Below are positions 1 through 4,711 of a DNA stretch of 7,316 nt, in pieces. The notes under the pieces were generated by a model, which saw only the letters and a list, made by a program, of their open reading frames with translations, was not told the origin of the DNA and made no database searches. This DNA is from a bacterium. GTDB taxonomy: Bacteria > Patescibacteriota > Saccharimonadia > Saccharimonadales > Saccharimonadaceae. The stretch spans positions 1-7,316 of the forward strand of contig JAJZQE010000029.1 of NCBI GenBank assembly GCA_021847685.1. Reading direction: 5' to 3'. Within the stretch, counting starts at the first letter, position 1; each line of letters opens with the position of its first letter. Made by a program: the position numbers and the translations under genes.

Positions 1-453
1 CAGCTACTGCGTGACACGCGTGATCCTGAAATTATGGCCGAAATGCAAGCCGGTCGATTAGTTCCGCACAGTAAGGTCAATAAAATCGTTAGCGAGGCGA
101 TAGCGCGGGCAACCAATGTACGTCAGGTTATCTTGGACGGTTTTCCAAGGGCGCTCGAACAAGCCAAATGGTTGCTTGATAGCGAGGCCGAGCACGGCGA
201 TAAGATTGAACTTGGCATCGCATTAGAAGTACCAAAAAAAGAATTGATGAAACGGCTTGAAGTTCGTGGCCGGGCTGATGATACTTTTGAAGCTATCGAT
301 GAACGCCTAGAAATTTATCGCCACGAGACTGAACCAATTTTAGATTATTTTGCGAAAAACGGTATTAAAATTGTTCGAGTTGATGGTATGGGATCGGTTG
401 GACAAGTTCACGATCGAATTATGGAAGAATTGGTTAAATGCAATCTAGGATAA
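1..453 (+). CDS. adk: Adenylate kinase, 3' part (5' end outside window)
   Basis: The frame is open from base 1 and ends at TAA 451-453, giving 150 visible residues. The N-terminal P-loop strand lies upstream of the window. Adenylate kinase interconverts ATP + AMP and 2 ADP in the cytoplasm. Visible family marks are the AMP-binding region with GRLVP (residues 18-22), the DGFPR motif (46-50) and the GRADD motif (90-94, family pattern GRxDD), followed by the ERLEIY helix. The segment between RLEVRG and DD is very short and has no zinc-binding cysteines, so this is a short-LID form like cytosolic AK1 rather than the long-LID form of E. coli or Bacillus. The only cysteine is near the C-terminus (about residue 147). 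The gene overlaps the map start by 16 bases, indicating a translationally coupled adk-map pair. Some related P-loop nucleotide kinases look alike, but DGFPR plus GRxDD makes Adk by far the best call. Confidence 0.93.
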   Translation, partial: QLLRDTRDPEIMAEMQAGRLVPHSKVNKIVSEAIARATNVRQVILDGFPRALEQAKWLLDSEAEHGDKIELGIALEVPKKELMKRLEVRGRADDTFEAIDERLEIYRHETEPILDYFAKNGIKIVRVDGMGSVGQVHDRIMEELVKCNLG

Positions 454-1193
454 AGACGCCAGCCGAAATTGAAGCAATGCGCCAAGGTGGCAAAATTCTA
501 GCAACTATTTTTGCTGGTCTTAAAAAACACGTCGTAGTCGGAATGAGCGAGCTTGAGGCCGACGCTTGGGTTGATGCCGAAATTAAACGTTTGGGCGCTA
601 GTGCAACTTATAAAACGCCGGAAGTCGAATTTCCTAACGCGATTTGTATATCGGTCAACGATGCGATTGTGCACGGTGTGCCGACTGATTATCGTTTTGA
701 AAGCGGTGATATTGTAAGCTTTGATCTGGTAATTACCTATAAGGGTATGAAAACCGACAGTGCATTTACGATGGTTGTTGGCGAGGAGCCAACTGGCGCC
801 AAAAAACATCTGCTGAATTTTACGGAACGCAGTTTATTTGCTGGAATTGATGCTATCAAAGGCCCGACTTACACGGGAGACATCGGTCATGCTGTCGAGG
901 GAGTTTTAAAAGGCGCAAAACTAGGTATTATTCGCGACCTTGTCGGACATGGCGTTGGTCATGAAATGCACCAAGATCCAGAAGTCCCTAACTGGGGTCA
1001 AAAGGGTGGCGGTGTCTTGCTGGTGCCCGGTGATACGATTGCGATTGAGCCGATGGCGACACTCGGCGGCGAAAAGATAAAGACTGATAGCGATGGCTGG
1101 ACTATTCGCACGCGCGATGGCAGTTTGTCGGCTCACTTCGAACATACCGTACTCGTTACCGAAGATGGCGTCGAGATTTTAACTCAGCTTTAA
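438..1193 (+). CDS. map: Methionine aminopeptidase, type I
   Basis: This 251-residue protein has the usual length of a bacterial type I MetAP, which removes the initiator methionine from nascent proteins and uses two divalent metals. All catalytic positions are visible: His79 (IVHG), metal ligands Asp96 (SFDLV) and Asp107 (KTDSAF), His171 (GHGVGHEMH), Glu204 (IAIEPMA) and Glu235 (HFEHTVLV). Together they make the complete DDHEE set, with numbering almost the same as in the E. coli enzyme. There is no N-terminal zinc-finger extension. The ATG at 438 lies inside the end of adk, with GGAAG at 423-427 as a Shine-Dalgarno about 10 bases upstream. The short start sequence leads straight into the IKTPAEIEAMR helix typical of MetAP N-termini, which supports this start. 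The adk-map order is classical; here ftsA follows rather than infA. Confidence 0.97.
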   Translation: MQSRIKTPAEIEAMRQGGKILATIFAGLKKHVVVGMSELEADAWVDAEIKRLGASATYKTPEVEFPNAICISVNDAIVHGVPTDYRFESGDIVSFDLVITYKGMKTDSAFTMVVGEEPTGAKKHLLNFTERSLFAGIDAIKGPTYTGDIGHAVEGVLKGAKLGIIRDLVGHGVGHEMHQDPEVPNWGQKGGGVLLVPGDTIAIEPMATLGGEKIKTDSDGWTIRTRDGSLSAHFEHTVLVTEDGVEILTQL

Positions 1194-1202
1194 TTAAGAC
1201 AC

Positions 1203-1231
1203 TTTGCAATGATTGGCATAAGCTATATACT
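1203..1231 (+). promoter_or_regulatory. Promoter of ftsA, predicted leaderless transcript
   Basis: A sigma70-like promoter is visible in the 44-base gap between map and ftsA: -35 TTTGCA at 1203-1208, a 17-base spacer, and -10 TATACT at 1226-1231. A start site 6-8 bases downstream of the -10 falls on or next to the A of the ftsA ATG at 1238. No Shine-Dalgarno sequence precedes that ATG, so the transcript from this promoter should be leaderless. No terminator hairpin is visible between map and ftsA, so read-through from adk-map may add to expression. Confidence 0.68.
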
Positions 1232-1237
1232 AATACC

Positions 1238-2470
1238 ATGCAAGAAAACTCTCGATACGCTGTTGGTATTGATGTCGGTACGACGACTGTTCGATGCCTA
1301 GTAGCACACATTGACGGAACAAGTGGCACGCCAACGATTGTGGGTGTCGGTAGCGCGCCAAATACGGGCATGCGCAAAGGTACAGTCGTTAACTTAAGCG
1401 GTCCAGCTCAAGCGATTGATGATGCCCTTGGCGAAGCCGAGCGTATGAGTGGCTATCAAGTAAACGAAGCGACCTTAAGTATTAATGGTACCCATATTTT
1501 AAGCACTCATGCCGACGGTATGATTGCCGTAGGCGGGTCTGATCACACAATTAATTATGAAGATTTAAGCCGGATTGAAGAAGTGGCGACAATCGGTAAA
1601 GTTCCAGCCAACCGTGAGATTTTAGATGTCGTGCCACACGCTTACAAGCTGGACGGCCAAGATAATATCAAGGATCCACTTGGCATGACTGGTACGCGCC
1701 TGGAAGTCGATGCTCATGTTGTGTCAGCATTGGTGCCGCACCTAACAAATCTGCAAAAGTCAGCTGAAAGCGCCAAGGTTACGCCACATAGTATTGTGGT
1801 AGCTGGTATTGCGGCGGCACGGGCCGTCCTAAGCGAGCAGCAACTTGAAAATGGCGTTGCCCTGATTGATATTGGTGGCGCGACGACCAATTTAGCGATT
1901 TACGAAGAGGGTGATTTGCAATATTCGGCAGTTTTGCCGTTTGGTGGCATTAATATTACTAACGACCTGGCGATTGGCCTAAAAACCGACCCTGAAATTG
2001 CCGAAAGAGTTAAGATTGAGCACGCCTCGGCCCTAACCCGCAAAGAAAATTCAGGTATCAGCCTAAAGCAAGGTGATGAAATTTATACTTTTGAAACGAA
2101 TGATATTGATGAGATTGTTGAAGCTCGCCTAGAAGAGATTTTTGAAGCGATTCAGGCCGAACTTAAAAAAGCCGGTCGGGCTGGCAAATTGCCGGGTGGC
2201 GTTGTCTTAACTGGCGGCACGGCTCAGCTAAAAGAGATTGCCGAATATGCTAAAAAGTCACTTGGTCTAGCCGCTCGGGTTGGCAAGACATCTGGTTACG
2301 GGGGTGTTGCCGATGATATTACTGGTCCACAGTTTGCAACCGCTGTTGGCCTGATGCTAATTGACGTTGACTCGTCGCACCTGCCGAATGGTCCAAAAAA
2401 GAAATCGGTTAGCCCACTTGTTGGAGCGAGCGGTTTTGTGAGTAAATTTCTTGACAGGTTTAAGGCATAG
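1238..2470 (+). CDS. ftsA: Cell division protein FtsA
   Basis: FtsA is the actin-like ATPase that tethers FtsZ filaments to the membrane and recruits later divisome proteins. The 410-residue length fits the family (E. coli 420). Actin-fold nucleotide motifs are in order: phosphate-1 GIDVGTTTVR (10-19), phosphate-2 DIGGATTN (211-218; most FtsA have GGGTT here, so the third glycine is alanine) and the adenosine motif VVLTGGTAQL (322-331). The FtsA-specific 1C subdomain lies roughly at 85-165, including the DVVPHAYKLDG stretch and the GMTGTRLEVDAHVV stretch. After a variable lysine/proline linker, the last residues (SGFVSKFLDRFKA, 398-410) can form the short amphipathic membrane-targeting helix. 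The ATG at 1238 has no Shine-Dalgarno but sits at the predicted transcription start of its own promoter. It ends with TAG, 63 bases before the ftsZ ATG. Its partner ftsZ carries the matching C-terminal FtsA-binding peptide. Confidence 0.95.
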   Translation: MQENSRYAVGIDVGTTTVRCLVAHIDGTSGTPTIVGVGSAPNTGMRKGTVVNLSGPAQAIDDALGEAERMSGYQVNEATLSINGTHILSTHADGMIAVGGSDHTINYEDLSRIEEVATIGKVPANREILDVVPHAYKLDGQDNIKDPLGMTGTRLEVDAHVVSALVPHLTNLQKSAESAKVTPHSIVVAGIAAARAVLSEQQLENGVALIDIGGATTNLAIYEEGDLQYSAVLPFGGINITNDLAIGLKTDPEIAERVKIEHASALTRKENSGISLKQGDEIYTFETNDIDEIVEARLEEIFEAIQAELKKAGRAGKLPGGVVLTGGTAQLKEIAEYAKKSLGLAARVGKTSGYGGVADDITGPQFATAVGLMLIDVDSSHLPNGPKKKSVSPLVGASGFVSKFLDRFKA

Positions 2471-2485
2471 TATTTTTCTTAAACC
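2457..2485. repeat. 8-bp perfect inverted repeat across the ftsA stop
   Basis: GGTTTAAG (2457-2464) and CTTAAACC (2478-2485) are exact reverse complements separated by 13 bases that include the ftsA TAG and a run of five T. The T run lies in the loop and not after the stem, so this is not a standard intrinsic terminator. It ends a few bases upstream of the extended -10 of the ftsZ promoter. It therefore covers the place where a -35 element would be. It could be an operator, an mRNA processing or stability hairpin, or chance. Confidence 0.5.
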
Positions 2486-2488
2486 AAG

Positions 2489-2497
2489 TGTTATACT
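2489..2497 (+). promoter_or_regulatory. Extended -10 promoter of ftsZ
   Basis: TG at 2489-2490, one base, then TATACT at 2492-2497 form a full extended -10 element with the same hexamer as the ftsA promoter. No convincing -35 is found at 16-18 bases upstream, as expected for extended -10 promoters. The start site would fall near 2503-2505, giving a leader of about 30 bases before the ftsZ ATG. Confidence 0.62.
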
Positions 2498-2502
2498 AGC
2501 TT

Positions 2503-2526
2503 ATGAATACGAAGATTGGGAGATAA
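2503..2526 (+). other. Possible 7-codon leader minigene before ftsZ
   Basis: An ATG at 2503, exactly where the ftsZ transcript is predicted to begin, opens a seven-codon frame (MNTKIGR) closed by TAA at 2524-2526. The frame overlaps the ftsZ Shine-Dalgarno and ends 7 bases before the ftsZ ATG, in a different frame. If ribosomes start on this leaderless ATG, they would pass over the ftsZ ribosome-binding site. So short an open frame could easily be chance. Confidence 0.2.
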
Positions 2527-2536
2527 TAGATACATG
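2518..2536 (+). promoter_or_regulatory. Ribosome-binding site that sets the ftsZ start
   Basis: GGGAGA at 2518-2523 lies about 10-11 bases upstream of ATG 2534-2536. An in-frame TTG at 2516 would extend the protein by six residues. However, that TTG overlaps the Shine-Dalgarno itself and has no ribosome-binding site of its own, so the ATG at 2534 is preferred. Confidence 0.7.
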
Positions 2537-3721
2537 CCTGAAGTAAAACCAAGCGATATACAGACATTCGCCACAATTAAAGTAGTCGGAGTCGGTGGAG
2601 CCGGCGGTTCAGCCGTCAATAGAATGAAAGAAGCTGGCCTATCTGGTGTCCAGTTTATTGCTATGAATACCGATGCCCAAGCTCTTCATAACTCTAAAGC
2701 TGACGTTAAAATTCACCTAGGACATAGCGTTACTGGTGGACTTGGGGCTGGGGCTGACCCAGCAACCGGTGAAGCGGCCGCTAATGAATCGCGTGACGAA
2801 ATTCGCGAAGCAATTACTGGCGCCGACATGATATTTGTAACAATTGGCGCTGGTGGTGGAACTGGTAGTGGTGCTGGTCATATTGTTGCCGAGATTGCTC
2901 GCGAGCTTGATATTTTGGTTGTTGGCGTCGCGACAAAGCCATTCAGTTTCGAAGGTGAAAAACGCCGTCAGAACGCCGAGTGGGCTATTGCTCAACTTGG
3001 CCGACAGGTTGATACGTTAATTACGATTCCAAATGACCGTTTACTTCAAACGATTGATCGCCGAACCCCACTTCTTGAAACTTTTAAAATTGCCGACGAT
3101 GTTTTGCGCCAAGGTGTGCAAGGTATTTCAGAGTTAATTACCGAGCATGGTTTGATTAACCTCGACTTTGCTGACGTCAAGGCAATTATGAGTAACGCTG
3201 GCTCTGCCCTGATGGGTATTGGACGCGCCAGTGGCGACAATCGGTCGGCTCAGGCGGCTCAACAAGCCATTGAATCACCACTAATTGAAGTTTCAATTGA
3301 TGGCGCCAAGGGTGTTCTGTTTAACGTCACCGGTGGTTACGACATGAGCATGAGTGAAATCCAGGAGGCTGCCGAGATTATTACTAGCGCGGTTGCGCCT
3401 GATGCCAATATCATCTTTGGTGCAACATTAAAGCCCGATCTTGAGGACGAGTTGATTATTACGGTTATTGCAACCGGTTTTGATTCAGCCTACTTCCACA
3501 AGGAAGCCACCGCTACTGCAGTGACCCCTGAGGTTAGCTCGATGAATTTGTCAGAAGATGCTGTTAACGCCATTGACCTTAATCTTGATAGTAAAGATTC
3601 TGCCGAGACCTTTGCCGAAGACAACACTCACGATATCTGGAACCAGCCAAATGAGGTTGAGGAAGAATCTGATACGCCGGCCTTTTTGCGCCGACGCCGC
3701 AAGCACAATAAGGAAGATTAA
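2534..3721 (+). CDS. ftsZ: Cell division GTPase FtsZ
   Basis: FtsZ is the tubulin homologue that polymerises with GTP into the Z-ring. From ATG 2534 it has 395 residues, normal for the family. The N-terminal GTPase domain shows the T1 loop VGVGGAGG (about 18-25), the tubulin signature GGGTGSG (107-113), the T6 region TIPNDRLL (164-171) and the catalytic T7 loop NLDFADVK (209-216). Asp211 and Asp214 are the likely synergy-loop acids. A C-terminal subdomain runs to about 320, then an acidic, serine-rich disordered linker of roughly 50 residues. The conserved C-terminal peptide DTPAFLRRRRKH starts at 380; this is the docking site for FtsA and other Z-ring partners. The protein has no cysteine. 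It ends with TAA two bases before the nrdR ATG, and its last codons supply the nrdR Shine-Dalgarno, so the two genes form one transcriptional unit. Confidence 0.97.
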   Translation: MPEVKPSDIQTFATIKVVGVGGAGGSAVNRMKEAGLSGVQFIAMNTDAQALHNSKADVKIHLGHSVTGGLGAGADPATGEAAANESRDEIREAITGADMIFVTIGAGGGTGSGAGHIVAEIARELDILVVGVATKPFSFEGEKRRQNAEWAIAQLGRQVDTLITIPNDRLLQTIDRRTPLLETFKIADDVLRQGVQGISELITEHGLINLDFADVKAIMSNAGSALMGIGRASGDNRSAQAAQQAIESPLIEVSIDGAKGVLFNVTGGYDMSMSEIQEAAEIITSAVAPDANIIFGATLKPDLEDELIITVIATGFDSAYFHKEATATAVTPEVSSMNLSEDAVNAIDLNLDSKDSAETFAEDNTHDIWNQPNEVEEESDTPAFLRRRRKHNKED

Positions 3722-3723
3722 TT

Positions 3724-4179
3724 ATGGCCAAATATAACATTGGCGACAGCCGAGTAATCGAATCACGCGAAGTCAGTGACGGCGTGACGATTCGTCGTCG
3801 TCGTGAATCACCTGACGGCAAGCGCTTTACGACTTATGAGCGTATTGAAAAGCCAAACTTGGCTGTTATTAAAAAAGACGGCAAACGTGAACTATTTGAC
3901 CGTGATAAACTGGCGATTGCGATTAAGCGTTCGGTTGGTAAGTTTTTCCCTTCAGAGGTTGAAGTCGATGAGATGATTAATGACATCGAGGATGGTCTGT
4001 ACGCACTGGGTGAAAGTGAAATTACCTCCAAGCAAATTGGCGATAAGGTACTTGATGAGTTGGCTGCGCGTAATGAAGTAGCTTATGTCCGTTTTGCGAG
4101 TGTCTACCACGAGTTTAAAACGCTCGACGATTTCGTTAAAATCCTTGAACATCAACGCAAGCTAAAGTCGGAAGAATAA
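3724..4179 (+). CDS. nrdR: NrdR-type repressor of ribonucleotide reductase, zinc ribbon cysteines lost
   Basis: The 151-residue length and layout match NrdR, the ATP/dATP-sensing repressor of ribonucleotide reductase genes. The N-terminal DNA-binding part keeps the family landmarks DSRVIESR (8-15), the basic patch IRRRRES (23-29) and GKRFTTYERIE (32-42). An ATP-cone follows at about 46-136, beginning VIKKDGKRELFDRDKL and including GESEITSKQIGDKVLDEL and the NrdR-typical AYVRFASVYHEF (120-131). What is odd is that NrdR normally has a zinc ribbon with two CxxC knuckles (E. coli Cys3, Cys6, Cys31 and Cys34). Here both knuckles are replaced, by KYNI near residues 3-6 and SPDG at 29-32, each slightly shortened, and the whole protein contains no cysteine. 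The ATG at 3724 has AGGAAG (3711-3716) seven bases upstream, and the preceding in-frame stretch offers no better start. Family assignment is firm; whether it still binds NrdR boxes is open. Confidence 0.9.
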   Translation: MAKYNIGDSRVIESREVSDGVTIRRRRESPDGKRFTTYERIEKPNLAVIKKDGKRELFDRDKLAIAIKRSVGKFFPSEVEVDEMINDIEDGLYALGESEITSKQIGDKVLDELAARNEVAYVRFASVYHEFKTLDDFVKILEHQRKLKSEE

Positions 4180-4184
4180 AACTG

Positions 4185-4445
4185 ATGAAGGTGGTGATAG
4201 TTTACAAAAACGACAGTGATCATGCCCGTGAAGTGATTGATTATTTGCGTGATTTTGAGCACCAGACTGGTCACGTTCTGGAAACGCTTAACCCCGAGGA
4301 TCCAGAGGGTGAGCAGTTTTGTCGCGCCTATGATATTGTTGAATATCCAACCGTGATTGCAATTGCGAGTGATAGCACGATGCAAAATACTTGGGTTGGT
4401 ACGCCGCTGCCGACGATTAGTGAAGTTAGCTACTATATCCAATAA
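4185..4445 (+). CDS. Small thioredoxin-fold protein lacking the CxxC active site
   Basis: This is an 86-residue soluble protein with no signal peptide. The layout is that of a minimal thioredoxin/glutaredoxin fold: a first strand KVVIVYK (2-8), a helix where the active site normally begins (about 11-25), a second strand, and then AYDIVEYPTVIAI (48-60). In that stretch the Tyr-Pro pair (Pro55) matches the conserved cis-proline loop. A final strand and helix follow. Where redoxins carry CxxC, this protein has NDSDHA (9-14), so it should not be a classical dithiol reductase. The only cysteine is Cys46. It starts 5 bases after the nrdR stop, with GGAAGA (4170-4175) as ribosome-binding site, so it is probably cotranscribed with ftsZ-nrdR. 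NrdH-like redoxins often sit near nrd genes, but the missing cysteines argue against that role. Function unknown. Confidence 0.72.
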   Translation: MKVVIVYKNDSDHAREVIDYLRDFEHQTGHVLETLNPEDPEGEQFCRAYDIVEYPTVIAIASDSTMQNTWVGTPLPTISEVSYYIQ

Positions 4446-4469
4446 TTCAGATTAAACTTTACATAACGC

Positions 4470-4495
4470 TTGACTGTGGCGTAAACTAATATAGT
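4470..4495 (+). promoter_or_regulatory. Probable promoter region of the ileS leader, element assignment uncertain
   Basis: TTGACT (4470-4475) is a good -35 hexamer and TATAGT (4490-4495) a good -10 hexamer, but they are only 14 bases apart. Other readings are TTGACT with TAGTAA (4493-4498, 17-base spacer) or TTTACA (4458-4463) with TAAACT (4482-4487, 18-base spacer). All place the start between about 4494 and 4505, just upstream of the T-box leader. A short inverted repeat ACTA-ATA-TAGT (4485-4495) overlaps the -10. Confidence 0.5.
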
Positions 4496-4512
4496 AACGT
4501 TCCGTTTTTCGG

Positions 4513-4535
4513 ATGAGTGGTTATCAGCCACGAAT
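4513..4535 (+). promoter_or_regulatory. T-box stem I, ultrashort, with AUC specifier in the loop
   Basis: GUGG (4517-4520) pairs with CCAC (4528-4531) around a 7-base loop UUAUCAG. The stem can extend outward through a tandem G-A/A-G pair (4515-4516 with 4532-4533) and two A-U pairs. The loop displays AUC (4523-4525), an isoleucine codon, followed by A, as usual after T-box specifiers. A specifier in a terminal loop is the ultrashort stem I arrangement described for actinobacterial ileS leaders. No long canonical stem I is visible. Confidence 0.68.
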
Positions 4536-4606
4536 GTTTTTGGAAGAAATCTTTAAAGAGACTAGACCCAAACGTTAATCGACGCGTCAGATCGAACAAC
4601 TAAGCG

Positions 4607-4627
4607 CTAAAAAGAATCTCTTTTTAG
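4607..4627 (+). promoter_or_regulatory. T-box stem III hairpin
   Basis: CUAAAAAGA (4607-4615) and UCUUUUUAG (4619-4627) are perfect reverse complements with a 3-base loop, giving a 9-bp stem directly before the antiterminator, where stem III sits in T-boxes. Its 3' half is also the 5' half of the alternative long helix ending at the U tract, so the two are mutually exclusive. Confidence 0.78.
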
Positions 4628-4690
4628 AAACTGGATGGTACCGTCCGAGCAATCGGATTCCAGTGACTAAAAAGGGATTTTTTATTTTTT
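4611..4690 (+). terminator. Candidate regulated terminator in the ileS leader
   Basis: Bases 4611-4627 can pair with 4667-4683 in a 17-bp helix with two G-U wobbles and no bulge. It is followed at once by A and six U (4684-4690), as in an intrinsic terminator. The antiterminator hairpin sits inside its apical loop, separated only by AA and GA. The stem is A-U rich, so its strength as a terminator is uncertain. It competes with stem III rather than with the antiterminator, which is not the usual T-box switch. Confidence 0.5.
4630..4664 (+). promoter_or_regulatory. T-box antiterminator/antisequestrator hairpin
   Basis: Helix A1 is ACUGGA (4630-4635) with UCCAGU (4659-4664). The bulge is UGGUACC (4636-4642). 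Helix A2 is GUCCGA (4643-4648) with UCGGAU (4653-4658), closed by a GCAA tetraloop of the GNRA type. All twelve pairs form, with one G-U at the base of A2. This matches the family's invariant helix - 7-base bulge - helix design. Confidence 0.93.
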
Positions 4691-4702
4691 AAGAAAGGAA
4701 TC
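4656..4702 (+). promoter_or_regulatory. ileS ribosome-binding site and possible sequestrator pairing
   Basis: AAAGGA (4694-4699) is the only Shine-Dalgarno before the ileS ATG, 12 bases away. GGAAUC (4697-4702) is exactly complementary to GAUUCC (4656-4661), which forms the A2'/A1' junction of the antiterminator hairpin. Forming the tRNA-stabilised hairpin would release the Shine-Dalgarno, as in translational T-boxes. Six base pairs can arise by chance, so this is a hypothesis. Confidence 0.45.
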
Positions 4703-4711
4703 AGTAGTCGT

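Larger units (their letters stand above)
4495..4702 (+). ncRNA. T-box riboswitch leader of ileS (tRNA-Ile sensing)
   Basis: This 5' leader between the thioredoxin-like gene and ileS has the diagnostic T-box part: a hairpin with a 7-base UGGUACC bulge (4636-4642) between two perfect helices. It is preceded by a stem III hairpin and, further up, by a hairpin showing AUC in its loop. UGGU in the bulge is complementary to the ACCA 3' end of an uncharged tRNA with discriminator A73, as in tRNA-Ile. The downstream gene is isoleucyl-tRNA synthetase, so codon, bulge and gene agree. Known T-boxes bind cognate tRNA by codon-anticodon pairing and sense charging at the bulge; uncharged tRNA turns the gene on. 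The middle part, about 4536-4606, should hold stem II or the IIA/B pseudoknot, but I could not resolve its fold by eye. TAACGTT (4495-4501) can pair with AACGTTA (4571-4577), which might close the 5' domain. Confidence 0.9.

Noticed and set aside
1216..1236. An NrdR box near the ftsA -10 or the ileS -10
   Set aside because: The A/T-rich CTATATAC and CTAATATAG strings resemble half of the known box, but neither matches its length and symmetry.
2516..2533. TTG at 2516 as the ftsZ start
   Set aside because: It overlaps the GGGAGA ribosome-binding site and has no upstream Shine-Dalgarno. ATG 2534 has correct spacing and begins a normal FtsZ N-terminus.
3700..3770. A different nrdR start or a frameshift that would restore the CxxC knuckles
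   Set aside because: The region immediately upstream is the ftsZ end with its stop two bases before the ATG. No cysteine codons pair up near the start, and the second knuckle inside the intact frame is also lost, so the change is real in this sequence.
4446..4494. A terminator for the ftsZ-nrdR-redoxin unit
   Set aside because: No G/C stem followed by a T run is visible between the redoxin stop and the ileS leader, so read-through into the T-box is possible.
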